A stretch of 64,000 bases of DNA from Spirochaetaceae bacterium (GTDB taxonomy: Bacteria > Spirochaetota > Spirochaetia > Treponematales > Treponemataceae), in the NCBI GenBank assembly GCA_017936665.1, contig JAGBFB010000031.1, forward strand, positions 62,001 to 126,000. Direction: 5' to 3'. The notes under the pieces were generated by a model that saw nothing but the letters and a program-made list of their open reading frames with translations, ran no database searches and was not told the origin of the DNA. Each line of letters opens with the position of its first letter. Within the stretch, counting starts at the first letter, position 1. Of this stretch, positions 9,334 through 17,694 are shown piece after piece. A program made the translations under genes and the position numbers.

Positions 9334-10563
9334 TTAAATTGTGTCAAAAGTTTCAACTTCTGCTTCGTAGTCCACACCTTCAATATCAAAACCACTTGTT
9401 GCCAAGAAGTCATGTTTATATCCTTCTAGGTCAACTAAGTCTTTTGCATTTTCAGAAGTAACTTTTGGCATAAGTTCATCTACTTTCCGTTGAACTTCTT
9501 CAGAAAGTTCCCAATCGTCAATACGAATACGATTTTCACTGTCCACTGGAATAAGAGTTCTTCCTTCCTCATCCTTTTGGGCAATATAAAGTCTAGAATC
9601 AAAAAGTCGGTTAATTTGTTCGATACAGCCTTCATGATTTCCAAGTTCTTTCATCACTTTAAATAATGAAGCAAGATAAAGAGGAATTACTGGAATTACT
9701 GCACTGGATTTTGTTACTAATCCTTTATTTACAGAAACAAAGGCTCTTCCTTTGAAAGATGACATTTGTTTATCAAGAGTCAATGCAGTTGCTTCAAGAT
9801 GTTCTTTTGCTTTTCCGATTGTTCCATTTCTGTAAAGTGCTTGAGTTGCTTCAGGTCCGATATAAGAATAGGCTACTGTAATACAACCTTCTGCAAGAAC
9901 ATCATTTTGTGAAAGTTGATTTATCCAAAGTTGCCAATCTTCGCCACCCATAACTTTTACTGTGTTTGCAGCTTCTTCTTCTGTGGCAGGTTCTGCTGAA
10001 ATTTCTTTAAGTTCCCCAGTGAAGGGATCAATTGTTGTTCCAGAAAAAGTTTTTCCAAAAGGTTTTAGTACAGATTTATACATCACTCCTGTTTCTGGAT
10101 CAGTTCTAACAGGACTTGCAAGGCTGTAAACTACTAAATCAAATTTAATATCATTTTCTTTTGCAATTTTAATAACTTCTGATTTAATTTCATTGGAATA
10201 AGCATCACCATTTATTGTTTGGCTAAAAATTCCTTCATTTTGGGCACATTTATCAAAAGTTAAATTGTTGTACCATCCTGCTGTTCCACATTTTGTTGGA
10301 GTTCCCGGCTTTTCAAAAGAAACTCCAACTGTTTTTGCTCCATATCCAAATGTTGCTGAAATTCTACTGGCTAAACCATATCCATTTGAACAACCTAAAA
10401 CTAAAACATTCTTTGGACCAAGTTTTTTTGTTTCAGGATTTTTTTCTTCTCTCTCTCGACGACGAATTTTTGTATATTCTATTTGGTCTTCAACTGCTTT
10501 TTTACATCCAATAGGATGGGCGTTTAGACAAATATTACTTCTTATCATTGGTTTAATTTTCAT
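9334..10563 (-). CDS. fabV: Trans-2-enoyl-ACP/CoA reductase, FabV/Ter type
   Basis: This NADH-dependent reductase carries out the last step of each elongation cycle. The 409-residue sequence has the FabV/Ter nucleotide loop GCSNGYGLASRI (about 57-68), the segment CGTAGWYNN and the active-site pattern Tyr-x8-Lys at about Y244 and K253 (YRNGTIGKAK), longer than the Tyr-x6-Lys of FabI. T. denticola Ter belongs to this family, and FabV enzymes are generally poorly inhibited by triclosan. Its place between fabZ and accB points to a role as the enoyl-ACP reductase for lipid synthesis, though Ter homologues also act on crotonyl-CoA. The SD is AAGGAA. Confidence 0.95.
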   Translation of the reverse strand: MKIKPMIRSNICLNAHPIGCKKAVEDQIEYTKIRRREREEKNPETKKLGPKNVLVLGCSNGYGLASRISATFGYGAKTVGVSFEKPGTPTKCGTAGWYNNLTFDKCAQNEGIFSQTINGDAYSNEIKSEVIKIAKENDIKFDLVVYSLASPVRTDPETGVMYKSVLKPFGKTFSGTTIDPFTGELKEISAEPATEEEAANTVKVMGGEDWQLWINQLSQNDVLAEGCITVAYSYIGPEATQALYRNGTIGKAKEHLEATALTLDKQMSSFKGRAFVSVNKGLVTKSSAVIPVIPLYLASLFKVMKELGNHEGCIEQINRLFDSRLYIAQKDEEGRTLIPVDSENRIRIDDWELSEEVQRKVDELMPKVTSENAKDLVDLEGYKHDFLATSGFDIEGVDYEAEVETFDTI

Positions 10564-10603
10564 AATTTTATTCCTTATAATTTTATATCAAATATAATTT
10601 ACT

Positions 10604-10690
10604 GGGCTGTCCCCAAAGTTATATCATGCCGAATTTATTTCGGCATCTACACTATATTATAATACTAAGTTCCCGAAACAAGTTCGGGAT
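10604..10690. repeat. Palindromic intergenic element, second copy
   Basis: It begins GGGCTGTC and carries the hairpins ATGCCGAA-TTTAT-TTCGGCAT (10626-10646) and TCCCGAA-ACAAG-TTCGGGA (10671-10689), ending GGATGAC. Order and spacing match the element at 3801-3936 (GGCTGTC, ATGCTGAA hairpin, CATCTACA, CCGAA/TTCGG pair, ATGAC), so the two are diverged copies of one family. Confidence 0.65.
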
Positions 10691-10701
10691 GACAAATTGT
10701 T

Positions 10702-10829
10702 CCAGTCGCTTCGCTTATGGAGTGCTTAATAGGTAATGTCAAGCATTACGATTTACACATCCAGTCGTAACCTTCGGTTACTTATGGAGTGCTTAATAGG
10801 TAATGTCAAGCATTACCTATTAAGCACAT
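10702..10829. repeat. Imperfect tandem repeat overlapping the end of fabZ
   Basis: Two units of about 59 and 69 bases start CCAGTCG at 10702 and 10761 and share CTTATGGAGTGCTTAATAGG and the bases that follow. In the second unit GTGCTTAATAGGTAATG (10789-10805) pairs perfectly over 17 bp, loop TCAAG, with CATTACCTATTAAGCAC (10811-10827), which is the last coding stretch of fabZ. A small GTAACC-TTC-GGTTAC hairpin lies at 10766-10780. Confidence 0.7.
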
Positions 10830-11234
10830 CCAAGTTGCTTCTGCGCAAAGGGTTTCTCCTACGTAGGCTTTTCCGGATTGTTTTACCATCTTAGGTGAAA
10901 CTCTTAAATTTGTAATTTCCATTCTGACTTTATCATTTGGACGAACTTGATTTCTAAATTTTACTGAATCCACAGTTGCCAAAAAGAAAAGAGAGCCTTC
11001 TTCAAAAGTTTTTTGATAACTTAGAGCTGCTCCTCCTGCTTGTGCCATTGTTTCCACAAGGATTACTCCAGGCACAACTGGATATTCTGGAAAGTGTCCT
11101 TTGAAAAAGAATTCATCCTCTGTAAAAGTATGTTCACTAACACTTCCTTTTTCATCAGCACTGATAATTTCATCTACAAACAAAAAAGGTTTTCTGTGTG
11201 GCAATAATGATTCAATATCCTTTGTTAAACTCAT
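10806..11234 (-). CDS. fabZ: 3-hydroxyacyl-ACP dehydratase
   Basis: FabZ dehydrates 3-hydroxyacyl-ACP to trans-2-enoyl-ACP. The hot-dog fold signature is visible: LLPHRKPFLFVDEI, then FFKGHFPEYPVVPGVILVETMAQAGG with the catalytic His and Glu. I set the start at the ATG at 11234 (MSLTKDIES), with GAAGGA upstream; the frame could open at a TTG at 11249 but that overlaps the fabF stop. Length 142 is normal. Its last 17 coding bases form one arm of a perfect palindrome with the downstream repeat. Confidence 0.95.
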   Translation of the reverse strand: MSLTKDIESLLPHRKPFLFVDEIISADEKGSVSEHTFTEDEFFFKGHFPEYPVVPGVILVETMAQAGGAALSYQKTFEEGSLFFLATVDSVKFRNQVRPNDKVRMEITNLRVSPKMVKQSGKAYVGETLCAEATWMCLIGNA

Positions 11235-11238
11235 TTTT

Positions 11239-12486
11239 TTATCCTTCAATTTTTTTGAAAACTACAACACCGTTGTGTCCACCAAATCCTAAAGAACCAG
11301 AGGCTGCACAATTGATGTTTCCTTCAACACCTTTATTTGCAACATAATCTAAATCACATCCACCTTCCACATCTTGATTTTCTAAGTTTATTGTTGGTGG
11401 ATAAAATCCTTCTTGAATTGCTTTTACACAGAAAATTGCTTCTAAAGCACCTGCTGCTCCAAGACAATGCCCTGTCATACTTTTTGTTGATGAAACTTTC
11501 ATATTGTAAGCGTGTTCCCCAAAGGCTTTTTTTAGCATTGCTGTTTCTGCTGGGTCATTTATTGGAGTTGATGTTCCGTGAGCATTGTAGTAATCCACAT
11601 CTTCTGGATTTACATTTGCATCTTTCAAGGCACGAGTCATTGCCAAAGCACCACCATCACCTGATGGGTCAGGACTTGTTAAGTGATATGCGTCTGAAGA
11701 ACCACCGTAACCTGCAAACTCTGCATAAATTTTTGCCCCACGAGCTTTTGCATGTTCATATTCTTCAAGAATAAGAATTCCAGCCCCCTCTCCCATTACA
11801 AAGCCACTTCTATCTTTATCAAAAGGACGACTAGCTTTTTCAGGATTTTCATTATAGTTTGTTGGAAGTGTGTGCAAAATTTGAAAACTTGCAATTCCAA
11901 ATCCAGTGATTGTAGATTCTGAACCACCTGCAATACAAACATCACAACGACCACTACGGATTTGGTCAAGGGCAAGTCCTAAAGCATCAGTTCCAGAAGC
12001 ACATGCAGTTGCAAGTGTAAAAGATGTTCCGTGGATTCCGTACATCATGCTGATATTTCCAGCAGCTTCATTTGGAATTAACTTTGGAATAGTCATTGGA
12101 GGAACTCGGCTTGGTCCTACTGTTACATATTTTGTAAAAGATTCTTCCCAAGTTTCAAAACCACCAATTCCGTTTCCTAACATAATTGAAGTTCTTTCGC
12201 CGTCAATATTTTCTTTAGTAAAACCTGCATCGTCTAAGGCTTGTTTTGCAGCAGCAACAGCAAATTGAGTAAACCGAGCCATTTTTCTTGCTTCTTTTTT
12301 GTCCATCCAATTTCCTGCATCAAAATTTTTTACTTCAGCTGCTACTTTACAATCATATTTTTCTGTATCAAATAAAGTGATATTTCCAAGACCACTTTTT
12401 CCTTCCTTAATTCCTTGCCATGTTTCATCTAGGGTATTTCCTAAAGCACTAATGGCACCCATTCCTGTAACAACAACTCTTTTCAT
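11239..12486 (-). CDS. fabF: Beta-ketoacyl-ACP synthase II
   Basis: FabF condenses malonyl-ACP with a growing acyl-ACP. It starts MKRVVVTGMGAISALGN and carries the Cys nucleophile in TLATACASGTDAL near residue 163, the first His in YNAHGTSTPIND near 300 and the second in STKSMTGHCLGAAGA near 340: the full Cys-His-His triad. The 415 residues are standard. It lies between fabG and fabZ with gaps of about 20 bases and 4 bases. No fabH is in the window, so initiation must be encoded elsewhere. Confidence 0.96.
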   Translation of the reverse strand: MKRVVVTGMGAISALGNTLDETWQGIKEGKSGLGNITLFDTEKYDCKVAAEVKNFDAGNWMDKKEARKMARFTQFAVAAAKQALDDAGFTKENIDGERTSIMLGNGIGGFETWEESFTKYVTVGPSRVPPMTIPKLIPNEAAGNISMMYGIHGTSFTLATACASGTDALGLALDQIRSGRCDVCIAGGSESTITGFGIASFQILHTLPTNYNENPEKASRPFDKDRSGFVMGEGAGILILEEYEHAKARGAKIYAEFAGYGGSSDAYHLTSPDPSGDGGALAMTRALKDANVNPEDVDYYNAHGTSTPINDPAETAMLKKAFGEHAYNMKVSSTKSMTGHCLGAAGALEAIFCVKAIQEGFYPPTINLENQDVEGGCDLDYVANKGVEGNINCAASGSLGFGGHNGVVVFKKIEG

Positions 12487-12506
12487 ATTAATTTCCTTCC
12501 TTTATT

Positions 12507-13247
12507 TTATGCACCCATTCCGCCGTCAACACCAATTACTTGTGCTGTAACATAAGATGACATATCACTTGCTAAAAATAATGCTGTATTTGCAACATCT
12601 CTTGTAGAACCTGCTTTTTTCATTGGAATTGTTTCTAACCAAGCGTTTCTTGCTTCTTCATTTACTGCTTGTGTCATTTCTGTATCGATAAAACCTGGAG
12701 CAATTGCATTTACTCTAACTCCACGACCAGCAACTTCCTTGGCTAAACTTTTTGTAAAACCAATAAGACCTGCTTTACTTGCAGCGTAATTTACTTGGCC
12801 ACCTTGTCCATGAAGACCTACAATGCTAGACATATTAATGATAGAACCTTTTCTTTTTCTAATCATATCACTAGAAATTATTTGGCTAATTAAAAATGCA
12901 CTTGTAAGATTTATTCTTAAAACATCATTCCAATCTTCCAACTTCATTCTGAAAGAAAGTCCGTCTCTTGTAATTCCTGCATTATTGATTAAAATGTCAA
13001 ATCCACCTGAAATTGATAGAGTTTCTTTTACAACAGAAGTTAATTCCACTGAATTTCCACAATCTGCGCAAATTTCAGTAAATTTTGTATTGTATTCACA
13101 AGCATATTGTGTAAGTTCTTCTTTACTTGCTGAAGGTTTAGAACATAATCCGTAAACTTCACAGCCATTTTCTAAAAAAACTTTTACAATTTCTTTCCCG
13201 ATTCCTCTAGAAGAACCAGTTATTAATGCTTTTTTTCCTTTCAACAT
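12507..13247 (-). CDS. fabG: 3-oxoacyl-ACP reductase
   Basis: This short-chain dehydrogenase reduces 3-oxoacyl-ACP with NADPH. The cofactor loop is TGSSRGIGKEI near residue 11, NNAG lies near residue 89, and the catalytic Ser and Tyr-x3-Lys are in SSIVGLHGQGGQVNYAASKAG near 140-156. The C-terminal IGVDGGMGA is typical. The 246 residues match the family, and the gene is flanked by fabD and fabF. SDR enzymes are broad, but this neighbourhood supports FabG. Confidence 0.95.
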   Translation of the reverse strand: MLKGKKALITGSSRGIGKEIVKVFLENGCEVYGLCSKPSASKEELTQYACEYNTKFTEICADCGNSVELTSVVKETLSISGGFDILINNAGITRDGLSFRMKLEDWNDVLRINLTSAFLISQIISSDMIRKRKGSIINMSSIVGLHGQGGQVNYAASKAGLIGFTKSLAKEVAGRGVRVNAIAPGFIDTEMTQAVNEEARNAWLETIPMKKAGSTRDVANTALFLASDMSSYVTAQVIGVDGGMGA

Positions 13248-13303
13248 ATTTTTTCCTTAAAAATTAAATTTATTTGTAAAAAGTTATATTTGCAACGCAA
13301 TTT

Positions 13304-14257
13304 TTATAACTCACTAATTTGTTCAAATTTTCCACAAGGAATACAAGGTAAATTTTCTCCATAACCTGAATCCCGCCATAAACCAGATAAAACTGTTCCT
13401 GGTCCTACTTCGTAAAGTGAATTTTTTCCTTCTGATTTTTCAAAAAGTTCAGAAATAACTTTTTCTTCTTCTGTCCAGCAAACAGGACAAGTTAAATGTT
13501 TTACAGCAAGTTTTTTTGCTTCTTCGCCAGTTGTAATAATTTTTCCTGTAACATTAGAAAGCAAAATTTTTTGTGGATTATTAAAATTCACTGATTCTAA
13601 AACTTTTTCAAATTCAATAGCTGCATCTTTCATTAAAGGTGAATGGAAAGGGCCTGCAACTTTTAATCGCACAACTCGTCTAGCACCAGAATCCTTAAAG
13701 ATTTTTTCACATTCTTCTAAACCTTCATAAGTTCCAGAAACAACAGTTTGTTTTGGGCTATTTATATTTGCCACAAAGGCAATTCCTTTTTTTGACAAAG
13801 GTTCAAGTAAAGATTCAATTTGTTCTAAAGGCAATCCTAAAATTGCCATCATCCCCGGAAGATTTCCTTCTGATTTTTTTGAAAGATTATCACACACTTT
13901 TTGCATGATATTTCCACGCTCTGTTACAAGTTTTATCGTATCTTCAAAGGAAAGAACCCCAGAATCGTACAAGGCAGAAAATTCACCTAAACTAAAACCT
14001 GCACAAATATCACTTTCAATTCCTCTATTTTTTAAAGCATTGATTATAACTATTGATGCAACTGTAATTGCAAGTTGACTATTATCACTTCTTGATAATT
14101 CAGATAATTCAGTTTCCCAAAGAATTTTAGTAACTGAACGATTACTTATTTTTTCTGCTTCTTTTATGATTTGCAAAAGACTTTCATTTTCTGAACAAAA
14201 ATCTTGAACCATACCTTTGAACTGAGCACCTTGCCCCGGAAAGATAAAAGCATTCAT
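13304..14257 (-). CDS. fabD: Malonyl-CoA-ACP transacylase
   Basis: FabD loads malonyl groups onto acyl carrier protein. The N-terminal FPGQGAQFKGM, the nucleophile elbow GFSLGEFSAL near residue 92 and the catalytic His in GPFHSPLM near 200 are all present. It is the first gene of the fab-acc run, preceded by AAGGAG and a consensus-like promoter at 14297-14324. Length 317 is normal. Confidence 0.95.
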   Translation of the reverse strand: MNAFIFPGQGAQFKGMVQDFCSENESLLQIIKEAEKISNRSVTKILWETELSELSRSDNSQLAITVASIVIINALKNRGIESDICAGFSLGEFSALYDSGVLSFEDTIKLVTERGNIMQKVCDNLSKKSEGNLPGMMAILGLPLEQIESLLEPLSKKGIAFVANINSPKQTVVSGTYEGLEECEKIFKDSGARRVVRLKVAGPFHSPLMKDAAIEFEKVLESVNFNNPQKILLSNVTGKIITTGEEAKKLAVKHLTCPVCWTEEEKVISELFEKSEGKNSLYEVGPGTVLSGLWRDSGYGENLPCIPCGKFEQISEL

Positions 14258-14296
14258 ATTTTCTAAACTCCTTCTTTTTATTTTTATAATAAATAC

Positions 14297-14324
14297 ATTA
14301 TGACACTTTTTGTTACTTTGTCAA
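14297..14324 (-). promoter_or_regulatory. Promoter of the fab-acc operon
   Basis: On the minus strand a perfect TTGACA (14319-14324), a 16-base spacer and CATAAT (14297-14302) precede fabD, with a leader of about 30 bases and an SD. The -35 region also reads as GTTA-N12-TAAC, which might be an operator; that part is a guess. Confidence 0.65.
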
Positions 14325-14368
14325 GTATAACATATATTATTAGACATCGTGAAATAAAAAAAAGTTGC

Positions 14369-14410
14369 AAAAAAAAACGGTACAAATCAAAAAAAATGAT
14401 TCATACCGTT
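14369..14410 (-). terminator. Rho-independent terminator of ftsH
   Basis: On the minus strand AACGGTA and TACCGTT pair around a second inner stem (GAATCA with TGATTT), followed by a run of Ts. It lies 27 bases after the ftsH stop. Confidence 0.8.
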
Positions 14411-14436
14411 CTATAAAATTTCTTGTTTAGAAAAAA

Positions 14437-16464
14437 TTATGTTTCACTTTCAACTGTATCTGAATCACCTGTGGAAGTTTCTTCAGATTTATTGAGAGGA
14501 AGTTCTGATAATCTTGCTTCGGCTGTTACAATATCGTTAAATTCAGCAGCTTCGATAGTTTCTTTTTCTAACAATCGTTGAGCAATATATTCTAAAACTT
14601 GTTTTTTAGATTTCAATAAATCTAAAACTCGATTGTATCGTTCATCAATTACACGAGCAATTTCTTCATCAATAAACTGTTGTGTAGTTTCAGCATATTC
14701 TCTTACTAAAGAAGGTTCAGAAGAATTGTATCCGCCTCCTTGTTTACCTAAGGTCATATTTTTAAATTTCTTACTCATTCCGTATTCAGTAATCATTCTA
14801 CGGATAATTCCAGTTGCTCTCATAATATCATTGGCAGCTCCAGTAGAAATCTCGCCAAAAGTAACTTCTTCTGCACCTCGTCCACCTAAAAGACAGTCAA
14901 CTTCTGCGAGCATTTCTTTTTCAGTGGAAAGGAAACTTTCATCTTCGGCACGATGCAATGTGTAACCGAGAGCAGAAACTCCACGAGGAATAATAGAAAT
15001 TTTGTGTACAGGATCTGAACCTTCTGTAAAGGCGGCAACCAAAGCATGACCTGTTTCGTGATAAGCAACAATTTTGCGTTCGTTTTCTTTTATTACACGG
15101 CTCTTTTTTTGTAGTCCCACCATAGTTTTTTCGATGGCTTCATCAAAATCTTGCATTGTAACTTTTTTGCGTCCTAAACGAACAGCAAGCAAAGCAGCTT
15201 CATTTACGATATTTGCTAAATCAGCTCCAGCAAATCCAGCGGTTGCTCTTGCCAAAGACTGAAAATCCACATCCTTATCAATTTTTACATTCTTAGAATG
15301 AATTTTTAAGATTGCTTCACGACCCTTAACATCAGGACGATCAACTACAACTTGTCTATCAAAACGCCCCGGACGAAGCAAAGCTGGGTCAAGAACATCT
15401 GGACGGTTTGTGGCAGCAAGCAAAATCAAACCTTTTTGGTTATCAAATCCATCCATTTCAACAAGAAGTTGATTCAAGGTTTGTTCACGCTCATCATTTC
15501 CACTAAGATTGTTTACACGACTTTTTCCGATAGCATCCAACTCATCAATAAAGATGATACAAGGTGCTTTTTCGCGAGCCTGTTTAAACAAATCTCTAAC
15601 TCGGCTAGCTCCAACACCAACAAACATTTCTACAAAGTCAGAACCAGAAATTTTGAAGAAAGGAACACCAGCCTCTCCTGCTACAGCACGAGCAAGTAAA
15701 GTTTTACCAGTTCCAGGAGGTCCTACCAACAAAACACCTTTTGGAATTTTTCCACCGATTTCGGTATATTTTTTTGGAGATTTTAAGAAATCCACAACTT
15801 CAACAAGTTCTTCTTTTGCTTCATCAACACCAGCAACATCGGCAAAACGAGTTTTAATCTGTCCTTCTTCCACAGAAGTTGCACGACTACTTCCTGCGGA
15901 GAATATACTTCCCATTCCACCACCCATTCCTCCTCCAATTTTCTTGAACAAGAAATGCCACATTAAGAAAATAAATCCAAAAGGCAAAATCCAATTCAAA
16001 ACAAAATCTAAGAGAAAGTTATTTTGCTTAACTTGAGCTTTGTAAGCAACACCATTTTCATCTAGAAACGTAATAAAATCTTCTGTAAAAATTGAAGCAG
16101 TTTTATAAGTTACACGATTTCCTTTTTTTCCACCTAAAATTGAATCAAGACTTCTACTTGAATCCACAGAAGTTTCTGGTCCATAACCTACAAAATATAC
16201 ATTTCCTAAATCAACTTCTACAATCTGACCGTCTTTTATGTATTGCTTGAAAGTAGAAAAATCTATGGCAGAATTATCATCCATCATAGAAAAAATATTT
16301 AGGGCAACAATAACAACCATTGCAATAGCAAGAATCAACCAAACTGGAATCTTCTTTTTGTTATTTTTATCATTTTTTGATGGTTCTGTTGATAATTTAA
16401 AAAAATCAAAAGGGTCATTCTGATTTTTATCGTCTTTATCATTTTTGTCGTCAAAATTTGACAC
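14437..16464 (-). CDS. ftsH: ATP-dependent zinc metalloprotease FtsH
   Basis: FtsH is a membrane-anchored AAA+ protease that degrades misfolded membrane and regulatory proteins. Seen in order: a charged Asp/Lys/Asn-rich N-terminus, TM1 (about 40-60), a periplasmic loop, TM2 (about 155-175), Walker A GPPGTGKT, Walker [13 protein letters not shown], the SRH, and the zinc motif HETGH near residue 470. I start at the GTG at 16464 (VSNFDDKND read as Met), with GGAGG 5 bases upstream; a TTG at 16476 would lie inside the SD. It has its own promoter and terminator. Confidence 0.96.
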   Translation of the reverse strand: MSNFDDKNDKDDKNQNDPFDFFKLSTEPSKNDKNNKKKIPVWLILAIAMVVIVALNIFSMMDDNSAIDFSTFKQYIKDGQIVEVDLGNVYFVGYGPETSVDSSRSLDSILGGKKGNRVTYKTASIFTEDFITFLDENGVAYKAQVKQNNFLLDFVLNWILPFGFIFLMWHFLFKKIGGGMGGGMGSIFSAGSSRATSVEEGQIKTRFADVAGVDEAKEELVEVVDFLKSPKKYTEIGGKIPKGVLLVGPPGTGKTLLARAVAGEAGVPFFKISGSDFVEMFVGVGASRVRDLFKQAREKAPCIIFIDELDAIGKSRVNNLSGNDEREQTLNQLLVEMDGFDNQKGLILLAATNRPDVLDPALLRPGRFDRQVVVDRPDVKGREAILKIHSKNVKIDKDVDFQSLARATAGFAGADLANIVNEAALLAVRLGRKKVTMQDFDEAIEKTMVGLQKKSRVIKENERKIVAYHETGHALVAAFTEGSDPVHKISIIPRGVSALGYTLHRAEDESFLSTEKEMLAEVDCLLGGRGAEEVTFGEISTGAANDIMRATGIIRRMITEYGMSKKFKNMTLGKQGGGYNSSEPSLVREYAETTQQFIDEEIARVIDERYNRVLDLLKSKKQVLEYIAQRLLEKETIEAAEFNDIVTAEARLSELPLNKSEETSTGDSDTVESET

Positions 16465-16507
16465 TTTTTCCTCCAAGGTATAATTTCGGAATATATCTAT
16501 ACTATAG

Positions 16508-16537
16508 AATATACGCTAAAATGTGGTACTTGGGCAA
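16508..16537 (-). promoter_or_regulatory. Promoter of ftsH
   Basis: TTGCCC (16532-16537), 18 bases, TATATT (16508-16513) on the minus strand. The predicted leader of about 35 bases ends in GGAGG before the GTG start. It lies back to back with the flagellar promoter of fliS. Confidence 0.5.
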
Positions 16538-16553
16538 GTAAAAGATAAAAAAT

Positions 16554-16580
16554 TAAAGTAAAGTTATTAAATTCCGATAA
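16554..16580 (+). promoter_or_regulatory. Sigma-28 (FliA)-type promoter of fliS
   Basis: TAAAGTAA, exactly 11 bases, then TCCGATAA. This matches the flagellar sigma-28 consensus TAAAGTTT-N11-GCCGATAA closely in both boxes and exactly in spacing. It lies 76 bases before the fliS start codon. Confidence 0.75.
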
Positions 16581-16656
16581 ATAAGTGAGTTTTAAACAAA
16601 ACTATAAAATTGTTGTTTCTCACTTTCTTGCGAAACAACGTAAATGGGAGGAAAAT

Positions 16657-17094
16657 ATGGCTTACAATAATCCTTATTCAGCTTACACACAAACTGGTGT
16701 AAAAACTGCAACCCAAGGAAAACTTGTTGTAATGCTTTACAACGAAGCAGTAAAACAACTTAACAGTGCAATCAATTGGTTTAATTCAGAAGGCAAAGTA
16801 GACCCTTGTCACATTGAAAAATTGAATTCGAATATTTTGAAGGCACAAGAAATTATAACAGAACTTATGGTTTCATTAGATATGTCATCTGGAGAAGAAA
16901 TTGCACAAAATCTTCTTTCTCTCTATGTATTTTTCAATAAAGAACTTATGAACGCAAACATGACTCTCAACAAAGAAAAAATTAAATCAGTTTGTCAAAT
17001 GATGAGTGATTTAAGAGATAGTTGGGTACAGGCAGAATCTACAACTACAACTAGCGTTTCAAGTTTAAGCCCAGCAATTAGTATTACAGGTTAA
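16657..17094 (+). CDS. fliS: Flagellar export chaperone FliS
   Basis: FliS binds the C-terminus of flagellin and keeps it unpolymerised before export. The product begins MAYNNPYSAYTQTGVKTATQ, followed by KLVVMLYNEAVKQLNSAI, the family's conserved first helices. Length 145 is slightly long, with a Thr/Ser tail. The ATG at 16657 has GGGAGG upstream; the frame extends further back, but without a usable start. It is followed 32 bases later by a coiled-coil gene, and preceded by a sigma-28-type promoter, consistent with late flagellar expression. Confidence 0.92.
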   Translation: MAYNNPYSAYTQTGVKTATQGKLVVMLYNEAVKQLNSAINWFNSEGKVDPCHIEKLNSNILKAQEIITELMVSLDMSSGEEIAQNLLSLYVFFNKELMNANMTLNKEKIKSVCQMMSDLRDSWVQAESTTTTSVSSLSPAISITG

Positions 17095-17126
17095 TAAAAT
17101 TTTAATATTTTTGTTCGGAGGCAAAA

Positions 17127-17654
17127 GTGGCAACCTTACTTAATAATTATAACCAAAATAATGGTACAAAAGATTCAGAAAATTTAACTCAAGAAGAAAT
17201 TAATGAAAGAATTGCAATATTAAAAAGGTTTCGCCACTTGCTAGAACAACAAAGAAATAAATTCAAAGAATATCTTACAGTTCTAGAAAAGCAAGAAAAA
17301 GGAATTGCCTCCGAAGATGACACTGTAATTGTAGCACAGGCAGAATTGGAACAACAAATCGTTTCAAATATTACAAATTTGCAAAAAGTTATCGTTCCTA
17401 TGGAAGCACTTTACAAAGAAAAAGGAATTAAATTAACTTCTGAAATTCCACAAATACAAAAAGAACTTTCTGAACTTCAAGAAGCAGTTTTGGTTCAAAA
17501 TGAAAAAAACAGAACTTTATTAAAAGAACACATAACTCAAATACGCAACAGAATATCACAATTTTCAGACCCACGACACAATCCTTATGCAAAAAACACA
17601 AGTATCTACTCGCAAAAAGTTTCTACACCTAGTATAATAGATATAGAAATTTAG
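17127..17654 (+). CDS. FlgN-like coiled-coil flagellar protein (putative)
   Basis: The 175-residue product is almost entirely helical with heptad-like repeats (ILKRFRHLLEQQRNKFKEYL and similar) and a short disordered tail with NPYAKNTS. It starts at GTG 17127 behind GGAGG, 32 bases after fliS. Size, helicity and position beside fliS resemble FlgN-type chaperones for hook-associated proteins, but I see no decisive motif, so the assignment rests mainly on context. Confidence 0.6.
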   Translation: MATLLNNYNQNNGTKDSENLTQEEINERIAILKRFRHLLEQQRNKFKEYLTVLEKQEKGIASEDDTVIVAQAELEQQIVSNITNLQKVIVPMEALYKEKGIKLTSEIPQIQKELSELQEAVLVQNEKNRTLLKEHITQIRNRISQFSDPRHNPYAKNTSIYSQKVSTPSIIDIEI

Positions 17655-17694
17655 TAAAAAGGGAAGACTTTTATAATTAGGATATTCGCAAACA

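Noticed and set aside
11232-11249. Upstream TTG start for fabZ (and similar TTG starts for ftsH, GNAT and TPR)
   Set aside because: In each case the alternative start lies inside the SD, inside the promoter or overlaps the previous stop, and an ATG or GTG with better support is just downstream.
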